Origin: an uncultured Acetatifactor sp.
Lineage (GTDB): Bacteria > Bacillota > Clostridia > Lachnospirales > Lachnospiraceae
Direction: 5' to 3'
Length of the DNA stretch: 64,000 nt
NCBI GenBank assembly: GCA_947625675.1
Contig: CANQPH010000005.1
Coordinates: forward strand, 28,902 to 92,901
The position numbers and the translations under genes were made by a program. The notes beneath the pieces were generated by a model. That model was not told the DNA's origin, ran no database searches, and worked only from the letters and a program-made list of their open reading frames with translations. Shown piece by piece: positions 27,289 to 39,049 of the stretch (positions within the stretch are counted from its first letter, which is position 1; every line of letters starts with the position of its first letter).

Positions 27289-27807
27289 ATGGCAGAGGCA
27301 AAATGGTATGTAGTGCATACTTATTCCGGATATGAGAATAAAGTCAAAGCCAATATTGAGAAGACAATCGAGAACAACAAGCACCTTGCGGAACAGATTC
27401 TGGAGGTAAGGGTTCCTCTGGAAGAAGTGGTGGAAATGAAGAACGGCGTGAGGAAGACCGTCCAGAAGAAGTTGTTTCCCGGATATGTGCTTCTGAATAT
27501 GGAGATGAATGACGATACCTGGTATGTCGTCCGCAATACCCGAGGCGTTACCGGTTTTGTAGGGCCCGGAAGCAAGCCGATTCCCCTGACGGATGCAGAA
27601 ATGAAGCCTCTTGGAATCAAGTCTTCGAACATTTCGGTGGATTTTGCAGAGGGAGACAGCGTTTCCGTGGTGGCCGGCATTTGGAAGGATACGGTGGGCG
27701 TAGTACAGAAGATGGACTTTGGAAAGCAGACGGCCACCATCAACGTGGAATTGTTCGGCAGGGAGACCCCTGTGGAGATTGATTTCGCAGAGATGAGGAA
27801 GCTGTGA
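27289..27807 (+). CDS. nusG: Transcription termination/antitermination protein NusG
   Basis: AKWYVVHTYSGYENKVKANIEKTIE...LFPGYVLLNMEMNDDTWYVVRNTRGVTGFVG...VEIDFAEMRKL. Confidence 0.97.
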   Translation: MAEAKWYVVHTYSGYENKVKANIEKTIENNKHLAEQILEVRVPLEEVVEMKNGVRKTVQKKLFPGYVLLNMEMNDDTWYVVRNTRGVTGFVGPGSKPIPLTDAEMKPLGIKSSNISVDFAEGDSVSVVAGIWKDTVGVVQKMDFGKQTATINVELFGRETPVEIDFAEMRKL

Positions 27808-27979
27808 GAAAACTGTCCGTCATCGGCCGGAAGTTTGACGAAGCGCAGGAGTTTGGCAAGGCGCATTGGAGCTTGTGAGGTATGAAGGCCGGGCGGGATG
27901 CGGATATTTTCTTCCGGAATTTTGATTTCCGGAGTAAATATAACCTCTTTTCCGGTAAGGTTGGAGGTGCAGCAACAGA

Positions 27980-28056
27980 AAAAGGGGCTTAGGGAAGTCC
28001 CTGTGGGAGCAGGTCCTTTGGATGGCCTGCGCCGTATTACCACATTATAGGAGGTG
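27980..28056 (+). promoter_or_regulatory. Candidate L1-binding autoregulatory leader upstream of rplK
   Basis: GGGGCTTagggAAGTCCC hairpin, then TGTGG-GA-GCAGG-TCC-TTT-GGA-TGG-CCTGC...CCACA with asymmetric internal loops, ending next to AGGAGG (28049-28054). Confidence 0.5.
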
Positions 28057-28061
28057 CCACA

Positions 28062-28487
28062 ATGGCAAAAAAAGTTACAGGTTACATTAAGTTACAGATT
28101 CCAGCCGGCAAGGCGACACCGGCTCCCCCGGTTGGTCCTGCGCTTGGACAGCACGGCGTCAATATCGTCGAGTTCACGAAACAGTTCAATGCCAGAACTG
28201 CTGACAAGGGCGATCTCATCATCCCGGTAGTCATCACGGTATATGCGGACAGAAGTTTCAGCTTCATTACCAAGACTCCGCCTGCGGCCGTTCTTTTGAA
28301 GAAGGCCTGCAATATCAAATCCGGTTCCGGCGCACCCAACAAGACCAAGGTAGCCACCATCTCCAAGGCCAAGCTCCAGGAGATTGCGGAACTGAAGATG
28401 CCGGATCTGAATGCGGCCAGCCTGGAGGCGGCCATGAGCATGATCGCAGGCACTGCGAGAAGCATGGGCATCGTTGTGGAAGACTAA
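28062..28487 (+). CDS. rplK: 50S ribosomal protein L11
   Basis: [46 protein letters not shown]. Confidence 0.98.
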   Translation: MAKKVTGYIKLQIPAGKATPAPPVGPALGQHGVNIVEFTKQFNARTADKGDLIIPVVITVYADRSFSFITKTPPAAVLLKKACNIKSGSGAPNKTKVATISKAKLQEIAELKMPDLNAASLEAAMSMIAGTARSMGIVVED

Positions 28488-28562
28488 TTTAGTTGTCAAA
28501 GACTAAGAGATTAAAATAATTGGGAGACAATTTGATTGTCGTTAGAACCTAGGAGGTAAAAT

Positions 28563-29252
28563 ATGAAACATGGTAAGAAATATATAGAAACCGCTAAATT
28601 AGTTGACCGCACCGTCCTCTACGAGCCGGCCGACGCCATTGCGCTGGTGAAGAAAGTGGCTCCCGCCAAATTTGATGAGACCGTGGAAGTCCACATCAGA
28701 ACAGGCTGTGACGGACGTCATGCGGAGCAGCAGATCCGTGGCGCCGTGGTTCTTCCGAACGGAACCGGCAAGATGGTAAGAGTCCTGGTTTTCGCCAAGG
28801 GTGCGAAGCTGGACGAGGCGGAGGCGGCGGGCGCCGACTTCGTAGGCGGCGAAGAGCTGATCCCGAAGATCCAGCATGAAGGATGGCTGGAATTCGACAA
28901 GGTGATCGCCACTCCTGACATGATGGGCGTGGTCGGACGTCTCGGTAAGGTTTTGGGACCTAAGGGATTGATGCCCAATCCCAAGGCCGGTACGGTGACC
29001 ATGGACGTTACCAAGGCCATCAAGGAGATCAAAGCCGGTAAGATTGAGTACAGGCTGGACAAGACCAACATCGTGCATGTTCCCCTTGGAAAGGTTTCCT
29101 TCACGGAAGAAGCTCTGCAGGAGAATTTCAATGCCCTCATGGACGCCATTCTGAAGGCGAGACCCAGTGCGGTGAAGGGTCAGTATTTGAGGAGCATTAC
29201 CCTGACCAGCACCATGGGCCCTGGCGTTAAGGTGAACGTGGCGAAGTTCTGA
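28563..29252 (+). CDS. rplA: 50S ribosomal protein L1
   Basis: [31 protein letters not shown]...[15 protein letters not shown]. Confidence 0.98.
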   Translation: MKHGKKYIETAKLVDRTVLYEPADAIALVKKVAPAKFDETVEVHIRTGCDGRHAEQQIRGAVVLPNGTGKMVRVLVFAKGAKLDEAEAAGADFVGGEELIPKIQHEGWLEFDKVIATPDMMGVVGRLGKVLGPKGLMPNPKAGTVTMDVTKAIKEIKAGKIEYRLDKTNIVHVPLGKVSFTEEALQENFNALMDAILKARPSAVKGQYLRSITLTSTMGPGVKVNVAKF

Positions 29253-29276
29253 TAAAAAATGATTTATCACGGGGGC

Positions 29277-29306
29277 TTGACAACCTCAAGCTCCCTGTGA
29301 TAAGAT
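29277..29306 (+). promoter_or_regulatory. Predicted rplJ promoter embedded in an inverted repeat
   Basis: TTGACA (29277-29282), 18-nt spacer, TAAGAT (29301-29306). Inverted repeat TTATCACGGGGGCTTG (29264-29279)/CAAGCTCCCTGTGATAA (29287-29303). Confidence 0.55.
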
Positions 29307-29319
29307 TTAAAAAATTATT

Positions 29320-29470
29320 AATTATGCCGAAGACAGTAGGTGCGAAGCCCTGGAGCGCTGGAGTTTTTCAGTGATCGGGCGCTTGGCGTAAGTCCTACCG
29401 AGGAGATGAGTTTAGAGGAAAAACAGTCTCTCTGTGTCTTTTGCAGGGGGATTTTTTTATCCGGCAATCC
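29320..29470 (+). ncRNA. Ribosomal protein L10 leader
   Basis: CCGAAGACAGTAGGTGCGAAGCC...GCTTGGCGTAAGTCCTACCGAGGAGATGAG, then AGAGGAAAAACAGTCTCTCTGTGTCTTTTGCAGGGGGATTTTTTT upstream of rplJ; fits the L10-leader architecture. Confidence 0.85.
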
Positions 29471-29508
29471 GAACTCCTTTCGGCTGAAATCTATAAGGAG
29501 GTAGTAAG

Positions 29509-30021
29509 ATGGCAAAGATCGAATTGAAGAAGCCTGTTGTAGATGAGATTTCTGCCGGTATCAAGGATGCGCAGACCGTTGTCCTGGTAGATTACCGCGG
29601 ATTGACCGTGGAGCAGGATACCGCACTTCGCAAGAGCTTGCGGGAAGCGGGAGTCACCTACAAGGTGTACAAGAACACCATGATGAATTTCGCATTCAAG
29701 GGCACCGCGTTCGAAGGTCTGGCACCTTATCTGGAAGGACCCAGCGCTATCGCTTATTCTTCCAAGGACGCCACCGCACCCGCAAGGCTTCTTACAGAGT
29801 TCGCCAAGTCGGCGCCCGCCCTGGAGATCAAGGCCGGCGTGGTGGAAGGAACCGTCTATGATGCGGCTGGCATGGCGAAGATCGCGAGCATTCCTTCCAG
29901 GGAAGTTTTGCTCGGCAGATTGCTGGGAAGCATGCAGTCTCCGATTGCAAATCTGGCCCGTGTGCTGAATCAGATCGCCGAGAAAAACGGCGCTCCGGCA
30001 GAAGCCCCCGCAGAGGCTTAA
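29509..30021 (+). CDS. rplJ: 50S ribosomal protein L10
   Basis: VDEISAGIKDAQTVVLVDYRGLTVEQDTALRKSLREAGVTYKVYKNTMM. Confidence 0.97.
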   Translation: MAKIELKKPVVDEISAGIKDAQTVVLVDYRGLTVEQDTALRKSLREAGVTYKVYKNTMMNFAFKGTAFEGLAPYLEGPSAIAYSSKDATAPARLLTEFAKSAPALEIKAGVVEGTVYDAAGMAKIASIPSREVLLGRLLGSMQSPIANLARVLNQIAEKNGAPAEAPAEA

Positions 30022-30077
30022 GGTTCTGGGTATTGTATGTCGCATGTAAATAATGATAAAAAATGGAGGAAAGAAAA

Positions 30078-30449
30078 ATGGCTAAATTGAGCACTCAGGA
30101 ATTTATTGATGCTATTAAAGAGTTATCCGTACTGGAGCTGAACGAGCTGGTAAAGGCTTGTGAAGAGGAGTTTGGCGTGTCCGCCGCCGCTGGCGTCGTG
30201 GTTGCTGCGGCTGGTCCTGCCGAGGAAGTGGAAGAGCAGACCGAGTTCAACGTGGAGCTGACCGAGATCGGTGCCGAGAAGGTTAAGGTAATCAAGGTGG
30301 TTCGTGAGATCACCAGCCTGGGCCTGAAGGAGGCCAAGGACCTTGTGGACAACGCTCCCAAGAACGTGAAGGAAGCTGTTTCCAAGGAAGAAGCCGAGGA
30401 GATCAAGAAGAAACTGGAAGAGGTTGGCGCAAAGGTTACCCTCAAGTAA
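30078..30449 (+). CDS. rplL: 50S ribosomal protein L7/L12
   Basis: [59 protein letters not shown]...[40 protein letters not shown]. Confidence 0.98.
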   Translation: MAKLSTQEFIDAIKELSVLELNELVKACEEEFGVSAAAGVVVAAAGPAEEVEEQTEFNVELTEIGAEKVKVIKVVREITSLGLKEAKDLVDNAPKNVKEAVSKEEAEEIKKKLEEVGAKVTLK

Positions 30450-30498
30450 TTCAGTTTCCAGAAGACGAAAGCGGAGAAAATCCGCCCATGGAAAACAC

Positions 30499-30536
30499 GG
30501 AAGCCGGACTCCTTACGGAGTTTCGGCTTCTTTTGG
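30499..30536 (+). terminator. Rho-independent terminator after rplL
   Basis: GAAGCCGgactccttacggagttTCGGCTTCTTTT. Confidence 0.8.
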
Positions 30537-30572
30537 CGTGAGCCGTTTTACAAAATTTTCACAAACTTTTTC

Positions 30573-30601
30573 TTGACTGCCCTTCCATTTTGTGTTAATA
30601 T
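30573..30601 (+). promoter_or_regulatory. Predicted rpoB promoter
   Basis: TTGACT (30573-30578), 17-nt spacer, TAATAT (30596-30601). Confidence 0.6.
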
Positions 30602-30697
30602 GGATAATGCGCTATTGTGCGGAGGTATGTCATTTGACAGTTTGAAAGCGTATGAAATACCGATGTGTGAAGGCTCAATAAGAAAGAACGGGGTGAA

Positions 30698-33600
30698 ATG
30701 TCGATGGAAAAAAACAGAATACGTCCTGTTGCGAACGGCAAGCATATGCGTATGAGTTATTCAAGACAAAAGGAAGTTTTGGAGATGCCCAACCTGATCG
30801 AGGTCCAGAAGGACTCCTATCAGTGGTTTTTAGAGGAAGGTCTGAAAGAAGCTTTTGACGATATCTCTCCGATTGCAGATTACAGTGGATCTTTAAGTCT
30901 GGATTTTGTGGACTTTGAACTTTGTAAGGATGAGCGCAAGTATTCGATTGAGGAATGTAAGGAAAGGGACGCCACTTATGCGGCCCCTCTTAAGGTGAAA
31001 GTCCGTCTGTATAACAAGGAAAAGGAGGAAATCAGCGAACATGAAATTTTCATGGGAGATATGCCTTTGATGACGGAGACCGGCACCTTTGTGATCAATG
31101 GAGCAGAACGTATTATCGTCAGTCAGCTGGTTCGTTCGCCTGGGATTTATTATGCCATCGGCCATGACAAAATCGGGAAAAAGCTTTTTTCCTGTACGGT
31201 GATTCCCAACAGGGGGGCCTGGCTGGAGTATGAGACGGACTCCAACGACGTCTTCTATGTCCGCGTGGACCGGACAAGGAAGGTTCCCATCACGGTTCTG
31301 ATCCGTGCCCTGGGCATCGGGACCAATGACGAGATCCGGGAAGTGTTCGGGGACGAGCCCAAGATCGAGGCCAGCTTTACCAAGGACACCGCCGAGAACT
31401 ATCAGGAAGGTCTTCTGGAGCTGTACAAAAAGATCCGCCCCGGCGAGCCTTTGAGCGTGGAGAGTGCGGAGAGTTTGATTAACGCCATGTTCTTTGATCC
31501 CCGCAGATACGACCTGGCGAAGGTGGGAAGATATAAATTCAATAAGAAGCTGTCCTTCAGGCTGAGGATCAGCGGGCACGTGCTGGCGGCGGACGCAGTG
31601 GATCCGGCCACCGGGGAGATTCTTGCGGCCGCAGGGACCAAGCTGACCAGGGAGTTGGCGGATACCATCCAGAATGCCGCCGTCCCCTGCGTTTATATTC
31701 AGACGGAAGAAAAGGTCGTGAAGGTCCTTTCCAACATGATGGTGGATCTTAGCAACTTCGTGGACTGCAATCCCAGGGATTTCGGGATCCATGAAAGGGT
31801 ATATTATCCCCTGCTTCGTCAGATTCTGGACGAGTACGGCGAAGATCCCGAGAAGCTGGCCGAGGCGATCAAGAAGAACGTGCATGAGTTGGTGCCGAAG
31901 CACATCACCAAGGAGGATATTTTCGCCTCCATCAATTATAATATGCATTTGGAGTACGGTCTGGGCAATGACGATGACATCGACCATTTGGGCAACAGGC
32001 GTATCCGTGCGGTGGGAGAGCTTTTGCAGAACCAGTACCGCATCGGCCTGGCCAGGATGGAGAGGGTGGTCAGAGAGCGCATGACGACCCACGATGCGGA
32101 GGATATTTCTCCCCAGTCCCTGATCAATATCAAGCCCGTGACTGCGGCGGTGAAGGAGTTCTTCGGTTCCTCCCAGCTCTCCCAGTTCATGGATCAGAAC
32201 AATCCTCTGGGCGAGCTGACCCACAAGAGACGTCTGTCCGCCCTGGGACCTGGCGGCCTGTCCAGAGACCGGGCCGGATTCGAGGTTCGTGACGTGCATT
32301 ACTCCCATTATGGAAGGATGTGCCCCATCGAGACACCTGAAGGTCCCAACATCGGTTTGATCAACTCCCTGGCGAGCTATGCCAGGATCAACGAATATGG
32401 CTTTGTGGAAGCGCCTTACCGCAAGGTGGATAAGTCCGATCCCAGAAATCCCCGGGTGACGGACGAAGTGGTCTACATGACGGCGGACGAAGAAGATAAT
32501 TACCATGTGGCACAGGCGTCCGAAGCCCTGGATGCGGAAGGACATTTCATGAGAAATTCCGTTTCCGGCCGTTATCGTGACGAGACCCAGGAATATCCCA
32601 AGTCCATGTTCGATTACATGGACGTGTCCCCCAAGATGGTGTTTTCCGTGGCAACGGCCCTGATTCCTTTCCTGGAGCATGACGATGCCAACCGGGCCCT
32701 GATGGGTTCCAACATGCAGCGTCAGGCGGTGCCCCTCCTGACCACGGAGACTCCCGTGGTGGGAACCGGTATGGAGACCAAGGCCGCCGTTGACTCCGGC
32801 GTCTGCGTGCTGGCCCGCAAGGCGGGTACCGTGGATTACGTTTCCGCAGACACCATCCGCATGGCTTATGATGATGGGGAGAAGGAGGAGTTCCACCTGA
32901 CCAAGTTCGCCAGAAGCAATCAGTCCAACTGCTATAACCAGAAGCCCATCGTGTTCAAGGGAGAACACGTGGAAGAAGGACAGGTGATTGCGGACGGCCC
33001 CTCCACGAGTGATGGAGAATTGGCCCTGGGCAAGAATCCACTGATCGGATTCATGACCTGGGAAGGCTACAATTATGAGGACGCCGTTCTGCTGAGCGAA
33101 CGGTTGGTCATGGATGATGTATATACCTCCGTCCATATCGAGGAATACGAGGCGGAGGCCCGGGATACCAAGCTGGGGCCGGAAGAGATCACCAGGGACG
33201 TGCCCGGCGTGGGCGACGACGCCCTGAAGGATCTGGATGACCGGGGAATCATCCGCATCGGTGCGGAAGTGCGGGCCGGTGACATCCTGGTGGGCAAGGT
33301 GACGCCTAAGGGCGAAACGGAACTTACCGCCGAAGAGAGACTGCTCCGGGCCATTTTCGGAGAAAAAGCCAGAGAAGTGAGAGACACCTCCCTGAAGGTG
33401 CCCCACGGGGAATATGGCATCGTGGTGGACGCCAAGGTGTTTACCAGGGAAAATTGTGATGAATTGTCTCCTGGCGTGAACCAGGCGGTCCGTATTTATA
33501 TTGCGCAGAAGAGGAAGATTTCCGTGGGCGACAAGATGGCAGGCCGCCATGGCAACAAGGGTGTGGTTTCCCGCGTGCTTCCCGTGGAGGATATGCCTTA

Positions 33601-34594
33601 TCTGCCCAACGGACGGCCTCTGGATATCGTGCTGAATCCTTTGGGCGTGCCTTCCCGTATGAACATCGGCCAGGTGTTGGAGATCCATCTCTCCCTGGCG
33701 GCGAAGGCCCTGGGCTTCAACGTGTCCACTCCGGTGTTTGACGGAGCCAACGAGACGGATATCATGGACACTTTGGATTTGGCCAACGATTATGTCAACT
33801 TGGAATGGGAAGAGTTCGAGGCGAAGCACAAGGAAGAACTGCTTCCGGAAGTGATGGACTACCTATATGAAAACAGGGATCACAGAAAGGTCTGGAAGGG
33901 AGTGCCCATTTCCCGGGACGGAAGGGTGCGGCTGCGGGACGGCCGGACGGGCGAGTTCTTCGACAGCCCCGTTACCATCGGCCATATGCATTACTTGAAG
34001 CTGCATCACCTGGTGGACGACAAGATCCACGCCCGTTCCACGGGCCCTTATTCCCTGGTGACCCAGCAGCCTTTGGGCGGCAAGGCCCAGTTCGGCGGAC
34101 AGCGTTTCGGCGAGATGGAGGTTTGGGCCCTGGAAGCTTATGGCGCATCCTATACGCTGCAGGAGATCCTGACCGTGAAATCCGATGACGTGGTAGGCCG
34201 GGTGAAGACCTATGAAGCCATCATCAAGGGGGACAATATCCCCGAGCCCGGCATACCGGAGTCCTTCAAGGTTCTGCTCAAGGAACTGCAGGCCCTGGGT
34301 CTGGATGTGGTGATGCTCAATAACGGGGAAGAGGTCGAACTGAAGGAGAACATCGATTACGGCGACACGGATTATCGTTTTGACATGGAAGGCGACCGGA
34401 AATACGATGACTACGACAGCGAATCCCTGGGTGAAATGGGTTATCAAAAGCAGGAGTTCGATGAAGACGGCGAGCTGGTCAATGCGGAAGAGGACGACTT
34501 CGGCGAGGACGAGGATTTTGCCGGCGACGAGGATGATTTTGCTGGCGAGGACGATTTTGACGATTCCGTAGATGATTACAATGAAGAATTCTAA
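30698..34594 (+). CDS. rpoB: DNA-directed RNA polymerase subunit beta
   Basis: Full-length 1298-aa Rpo[47 protein letters not shown]. Confidence 0.98.
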   Translation: MSMEKNRIRPVANGKHMRMSYSRQKEVLEMPNLIEVQKDSYQWFLEEGLKEAFDDISPIADYSGSLSLDFVDFELCKDERKYSIEECKERDATYAAPLKVKVRLYNKEKEEISEHEIFMGDMPLMTETGTFVINGAERIIVSQLVRSPGIYYAIGHDKIGKKLFSCTVIPNRGAWLEYETDSNDVFYVRVDRTRKVPITVLIRALGIGTNDEIREVFGDEPKIEASFTKDTAENYQEGLLELYKKIRPGEPLSVESAESLINAMFFDPRRYDLAKVGRYKFNKKLSFRLRISGHVLAADAVDPATGEILAAAGTKLTRELADTIQNAAVPCVYIQTEEKVVKVLSNMMVDLSNFVDCNPRDFGIHERVYYPLLRQILDEYGEDPEKLAEAIKKNVHELVPKHITKEDIFASINYNMHLEYGLGNDDDIDHLGNRRIRAVGELLQNQYRIGLARMERVVRERMTTHDAEDISPQSLINIKPVTAAVKEFFGSSQLSQFMDQNNPLGELTHKRRLSALGPGGLSRDRAGFEVRDVHYSHYGRMCPIETPEGPNIGLINSLASYARINEYGFVEAPYRKVDKSDPRNPRVTDEVVYMTADEEDNYHVAQASEALDAEGHFMRNSVSGRYRDETQEYPKSMFDYMDVSPKMVFSVATALIPFLEHDDANRALMGSNMQRQAVPLLTTETPVVGTGMETKAAVDSGVCVLARKAGTVDYVSADTIRMAYDDGEKEEFHLTKFARSNQSNCYNQKPIVFKGEHVEEGQVIADGPSTSDGELALGKNPLIGFMTWEGYNYEDAVLLSERLVMDDVYTSVHIEEYEAEARDTKLGPEEITRDVPGVGDDALKDLDDRGIIRIGAEVRAGDILVGKVTPKGETELTAEERLLRAIFGEKAREVRDTSLKVPHGEYGIVVDAKVFTRENCDELSPGVNQAVRIYIAQKRKISVGDKMAGRHGNKGVVSRVLPVEDMPYLPNGRPLDIVLNPLGVPSRMNIGQVLEIHLSLAAKALGFNVSTPVFDGANETDIMDTLDLANDYVNLEWEEFEAKHKEELLPEVMDYLYENRDHRKVWKGVPISRDGRVRLRDGRTGEFFDSPVTIGHMHYLKLHHLVDDKIHARSTGPYSLVTQQPLGGKAQFGGQRFGEMEVWALEAYGASYTLQEILTVKSDDVVGRVKTYEAIIKGDNIPEPGIPESFKVLLKELQALGLDVVMLNNGEEVELKENIDYGDTDYRFDMEGDRKYDDYDSESLGEMGYQKQEFDEDGELVNAEEDDFGEDEDFAGDEDDFAGEDDFDDSVDDYNEEF

Positions 34595-34614
34595 AAGGAA
34601 AGGGAGTGCCATAA

Positions 34615-37600
34615 ATGCCGGAAACAAGAAGTGATACAACTCAGCAGATGACATTTGACGCCATCAGAATTGGATTGGCTTCACCAGAGAAGATCCGAGC
34701 CTGGTCCCATGGCGAGGTTCTGAAGCCGGAGACGATCAACTATAGGACCTTGAAACCGGAAAGGGACGGCCTGTACTGTGAGAAAATTTTTGGCCCCAGC
34801 AAGGACTGGGAATGTCATTGCGGCAAATATAAGAAGATCAGATATAAGGGTGTTGTATGCGACAGATGCGGCGTGGAGGTGACCAAGGCCAGCGTCAGGA
34901 GGGAACGCATGGGCCACATCGAACTGGCGGCCCCGGTCTCTCATATCTGGTATTTCAAAGGGATACCCAGCCGCATGGGATTGATCCTGGATTTGTCCCC
35001 CAGAGTGCTGGAAAAGGTGTTGTATTTTGCTTCCTATATCGTGCTGGATCCGGGAGAGACCAACCTGGACTACAAGCAGATTCTATCCGAAAGGGAGTAT
35101 CAGGAAGCCAGGGAGACCTGGGGAAATAAATTTCGCGCAGGTATGGGAGCGGAGGCTATCAAGGAACTTTTGGTGGCCATCGACCTGGAAAAGGAGTCCG
35201 AGGAGCTGAAAGCGGGACTTCGGGATTCCTCCGGTCAGAAGAGGGCCAGGATTATCAAAAGGCTGGAAGTGGTGGAAGCTTTCCATGAGTCCGGCAACCG
35301 TCCCGAGTGGATGGTGATGGACGTGATTCCCGTGATCCCTCCGGATCTGCGGCCCATGGTGCAGCTGGACGGCGGCCGTTTCGCCACCTCTGATCTGAAT
35401 GATTTGTATCGGAGGATCATCAACAGGAATAACCGTTTGAAGAGACTCCTGGAGCTGGGTGCTCCTGACATCATCGTCCGCAATGAGAAGAGAATGCTGC
35501 AGGAGGCGGTGGACGCCCTGATCGACAACGGCAGAAGAGGGCGGCCCGTGACCGGCCCCGGCAACAGGGCCCTGAAGTCCCTTTCCGATATGCTGAAGGG
35601 GAAATCCGGCCGTTTCCGTCAGAATCTGCTGGGAAAACGTGTGGACTATTCCGGCCGTTCCGTTATCGTGGTCGGCCCCGAACTGAAGATTTATCAGTGC
35701 GGCCTGCCCAAGGAAATGGCCATCGAGCTGTTCAAGCCCTTCGTGATGAAGGAGCTGGTGGCGAAGGGGATCAGCCAGAACATTAAGAACGCCAAGAAGC
35801 TGGTGGAGAGACTGGACACCCAGGTGTGGGACGTGTTGGAGGAAGTGATCAAGGAGCATCCCGTGATGCTCAACCGTGCGCCTACCCTGCACAGGCTGGG
35901 CATTCAGGCCTTCGAGCCCATTTTGGTGGAAGGCAAGGCCATTAAGCTGCATCCTCTGGTGTGTACCGCATTCAATGCGGACTTTGACGGCGACCAGATG
36001 GCCGTGCATCTTCCCCTGTCCGTGGAAGCCCAGGCGGAATGCCGGTTCCTGCTTTTGTCGCCCAACAATCTGTTGAAGCCTTCCGACGGTGGCCCCGTGG
36101 CCGTGCCTTCTCAGGACATGGTGCTGGGAATCTATTACCTGACTCAGGAGAGACCCGGTTCCGTCGGCGAGGGAAAGTTCTTTAAAAATGTGAATGAAGC
36201 CATTTTGGCTTATGAAAACGGCGCCTGCACCCTGCATTCCAGGATCACGGTCCGCATGGAACGGAAGAATGCGGAAGGAGAGGTGGTATCCGGCAATGTG
36301 GAGTCCACCTTGGGACGTTTCCTGTTCAATGAGATCCTGCCCCAGGATCTGGGCTTTGTGGATAGAAGCGACCCGGAAAATCTGTTGAAGCTGGAAGTGG
36401 ATTTCCATGTGGGCAAGAAAGGCCTGAAGCAGATTCTGGAGAAGGTCATCAATACCCATGGCGCATCCAGGACCGCCGAGGTGCTGGACGATGTAAAGGC
36501 CATCGGATATAAATATTCCACCAAGGCGGCCATGTCCGTTTCCATTTCCGATATGACCGTGCCCGCCCAGAAGGCGGAAATGCTGGCCAACGCCCAGGCA
36601 ACCGTGGACCGGATCGCCGCCAACTATCGCCGGGGTCTGATCACGGAAGAGGAACGTTACCGGGCAGTGGTGGAGACCTGGAACGAGACGGACAAGGAGC
36701 TGACGGATGTATTGCTGTCCGGCTTGGATAAATATAATAATATCTATATGATGGCGGACTCCGGGGCCCGTGGTTCCAACCAGCAGATCAAGCAGCTGGC
36801 CGGTATGCGGGGATTGATGGCGGATACTACGGGACGTACCATTGAGCTGCCCATCAAGTCCAATTTCCGTGAGGGTCTGGACGTGCTGGAGTATTTCATG
36901 TCCGCTCACGGCGCCCGCAAGGGTTTGTCCGATACCGCACTGCGTACCGCCGACTCCGGTTATCTGACCAGGAGGATGGTGGATGTCTCCCAGGAGTTGA
37001 TTATCCGGGAAATGGACTGCTGTGAAGGCAGGGCCGATATCCCCGGCATGACGGTGAGCGCCTTTATGGATGGAAAAGAAACCATCGAGAGCCTGAAGGA
37101 TCGTATCACTGGCCGTTATACCTGTGAAGAGATCAAGGATCGGGACGGCAACGTGATCGTGAAGAAGAATCATATGATCACACCCAGCCGGGCGGCCAAG
37201 ATTTTGTCCGTCGGCGTGAACGAAAAAGGGGAACCCATCGAATCGGTGAAGATTCGGACCATCCTGACCTGCCGTTCTCATAAAGGAATCTGTGCGAAAT
37301 GCTACGGGGCCAACATGGCTACCGGCGAAGCGGTACAGGTAGGAGAGGCGGTGGGCATTATCGCCGCCCAGTCCATCGGGGAACCCGGAACGCAGCTGAC
37401 CATGCGTACCTTCCATGCCGGCGGCGTGGCTGGTGACGATATCACCCAAGGTCTTCCCCGTGTGGAGGAATTGTTTGAAGCCAGAAAACCCAAGGGCCTG
37501 GCGATCATTGCGGAATTCTCCGGCAAGGCGGAGATCCGGGACACCAAGAAGAAGCGGGAAGTGGTGGTGAGCAACGAGGAAACCGGAGAGACCAAGGCTT

Positions 37601-38418
37601 ATTTGATCCCTTACGGTTCCCGCATCAAGGTCATGGACGGCCAGGAGTTGGAGGCCGGTGACGAATTGACGGAAGGAAGCGTGAATCCCCATGATCTGTT
37701 GAAGATCAAGGGTATCCGCGCCGTACAGAATTATATGCTTCGGGAGGTGCAGAGAGTGTACCGCCTGCAGGGCGTGGATATTGCGGATAAGCATATCGAG
37801 GTGATCGTTCGCCAGATGCTGAAGAAGGTTCGGATTGAGAAGAACGGCGATTCCGAGTTTCTTCCCGGAACCCTGGTGGACGTGCTGAAGTATGAAGATG
37901 AAAATGAGGCCTTGATCGCTCAGGGGCTGGAGCCTGCGGAAGGCAAGCAGGTGATGCTGGGAATCACGAAGGCCGCCTTGGCAACGGAATCCTTCCTGTC
38001 TGCGGCGTCCTTCCAGGAGACCACCAAGGTCCTGACGGAGGCGGCCATCAAGGGCAAGATCGATCCTCTGGTGGGTCTGAAGGAGAACGTGATTATCGGC
38101 AAGCCGATTCCTGCCGGAACCGGTATGCAGAGATACCGCGACACCAAGCTGAGCACCGAGACGGAGGTTGTGTCCTTTGACGACGAATACGAAGAGTCTG
38201 AAGACATCTCCTTTGAGAATGAGCCGGAAGAATCGGAATCTCAGGAGGCGGCAGAGGACCTGGAGTATGAAGCTGTTGATGGAGAAGTTGTTGATGGAGA
38301 GGCCGTCGAAACGGAGAAGGAAGAGGAATGGGTAGCCATTGAGGATGAGGAAGAGCCTTTGGGAGAAGATATTTCCGAGGCGGAAGACGAAGAATCCGAA
38401 TCCGAGGACGAAGAGTAA
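34615..38418 (+). CDS. rpoC: DNA-directed RNA polymerase subunit beta'
   Basis: Full-length 1267-aa RpoC; CERCG-type zinc site variant ECHCGKYKK...[38 protein letters not shown]. Confidence 0.98.
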   Translation: MPETRSDTTQQMTFDAIRIGLASPEKIRAWSHGEVLKPETINYRTLKPERDGLYCEKIFGPSKDWECHCGKYKKIRYKGVVCDRCGVEVTKASVRRERMGHIELAAPVSHIWYFKGIPSRMGLILDLSPRVLEKVLYFASYIVLDPGETNLDYKQILSEREYQEARETWGNKFRAGMGAEAIKELLVAIDLEKESEELKAGLRDSSGQKRARIIKRLEVVEAFHESGNRPEWMVMDVIPVIPPDLRPMVQLDGGRFATSDLNDLYRRIINRNNRLKRLLELGAPDIIVRNEKRMLQEAVDALIDNGRRGRPVTGPGNRALKSLSDMLKGKSGRFRQNLLGKRVDYSGRSVIVVGPELKIYQCGLPKEMAIELFKPFVMKELVAKGISQNIKNAKKLVERLDTQVWDVLEEVIKEHPVMLNRAPTLHRLGIQAFEPILVEGKAIKLHPLVCTAFNADFDGDQMAVHLPLSVEAQAECRFLLLSPNNLLKPSDGGPVAVPSQDMVLGIYYLTQERPGSVGEGKFFKNVNEAILAYENGACTLHSRITVRMERKNAEGEVVSGNVESTLGRFLFNEILPQDLGFVDRSDPENLLKLEVDFHVGKKGLKQILEKVINTHGASRTAEVLDDVKAIGYKYSTKAAMSVSISDMTVPAQKAEMLANAQATVDRIAANYRRGLITEEERYRAVVETWNETDKELTDVLLSGLDKYNNIYMMADSGARGSNQQIKQLAGMRGLMADTTGRTIELPIKSNFREGLDVLEYFMSAHGARKGLSDTALRTADSGYLTRRMVDVSQELIIREMDCCEGRADIPGMTVSAFMDGKETIESLKDRITGRYTCEEIKDRDGNVIVKKNHMITPSRAAKILSVGVNEKGEPIESVKIRTILTCRSHKGICAKCYGANMATGEAVQVGEAVGIIAAQSIGEPGTQLTMRTFHAGGVAGDDITQGLPRVEELFEARKPKGLAIIAEFSGKAEIRDTKKKREVVVSNEETGETKAYLIPYGSRIKVMDGQELEAGDELTEGSVNPHDLLKIKGIRAVQNYMLREVQRVYRLQGVDIADKHIEVIVRQMLKKVRIEKNGDSEFLPGTLVDVLKYEDENEALIAQGLEPAEGKQVMLGITKAALATESFLSAASFQETTKVLTEAAIKGKIDPLVGLKENVIIGKPIPAGTGMQRYRDTKLSTETEVVSFDDEYEESEDISFENEPEESESQEAAEDLEYEAVDGEVVDGEAVETEKEEEWVAIEDEEEPLGEDISEAEDEESESEDEE

Positions 38419-38448
38419 TGAAGGAATAACGGATAAAACCGCAGGAAA

Positions 38449-38480
38449 GGCGGGAGGATGCAAATCCTCCCGCCTTTTTG
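38449..38480 (+). terminator. Rho-independent terminator after rpoC
   Basis: GGCGGGAGGATgcaaATCCTCCCGCCTTTTT. Confidence 0.9.
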
Positions 38481-38500
38481 GACGGAGCTGCGAAATCTGC

Positions 38501-38560
38501 AGCCATGTGTCAGCCGTATGGCGAAACCACGTGGCAGCTGCATGGCGATAGCCGTGTGGC
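38501..38560. repeat. Imperfect ~24-bp tandem repeat (about 2.5 copies)
   Basis: AGCCATGTGTCAGCCGTATGGCGAA / ACCACGTGGCAGCTGCATGGCGAT / AGCCGTGTGGC in the convergent gap. Confidence 0.6.
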
Positions 38561-39049
38561 TTATTGTCGGAACACCGGCAGGGTGGAATCGTATTCGTAT
38601 TCCGCCGTGTTGATGACTTTCCAGGAGGTGATGCGGTAAAAGGCATCGCCTGCGGCCTCAGGATAAAGGATTTCCAAAATGACTTCCAGATCCTGGGTGT
38701 CGGAAACGGATGTGCGGAACGTCCTCGTTCCCTCGCCGACCTGTTCCAAATAAGCCGCTCTGGAAGAGGCGGCTGCAAAAATATCCGCTAGTTCCCGGTC
38801 CTGTTCGGCCACCCAGGCTTCCGCTTCGCTGCAGGCCCCGTAATAACCGGTGGTTCGTTCCAGGATGCGTCGGCTCAAGAGCCTGTCGGCATTGGCACTC
38901 ACCAGGGAAAGGGTGGCGAAGGCGACCAGGCAGAGGACCACGAAAATCAGCAGGATGGAAGAGGAACCCACGTTGACGCCCATTCGGACGGAGTTTTTCG
39001 CAGGCTTTTCCAAAACCGCAGATTGAGAAGAATTCAAAGAATCAACCAT
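38561..39049 (-). CDS. Pilus/secretion-associated protein with N-terminal TM (pseudopilin-operon member)
   Basis: MVDSLNSSQ...MGVNVGSSSILLIFVVLCLVAFATLSLVSANADRLLSRRILERTTGYYGACSEAEAW; TGATG overlap with upstream gene. Confidence 0.5.
   Translation of the reverse strand: MVDSLNSSQSAVLEKPAKNSVRMGVNVGSSSILLIFVVLCLVAFATLSLVSANADRLLSRRILERTTGYYGACSEAEAWVAEQDRELADIFAAASSRAAYLEQVGEGTRTFRTSVSDTQDLEVILEILYPEAAGDAFYRITSWKVINTAEYEYDSTLPVFRQ

Noticed and set aside
32160-32270. Possible rifampicin-resistance change in RpoB ([21 protein letters not shown])
   Set aside because: Key D, H and S residues of the resistance region are wild type. The Gly in PLGEL is at a naturally variable position, so no resistance claim is made.
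30893-33829. 978-aa minus-strand ORF antisense to rpoB
   Set aside because: Antisense shadow ORF of a highly biased conserved gene.
35083-38778. 1231-aa minus-strand ORF antisense to rpoC
   Set aside because: Lies opposite unmistakable rpoC. The translation is low-complexity H/Q/L/G-rich, as expected from codon bias on the opposite strand, with no RBS or family motifs.
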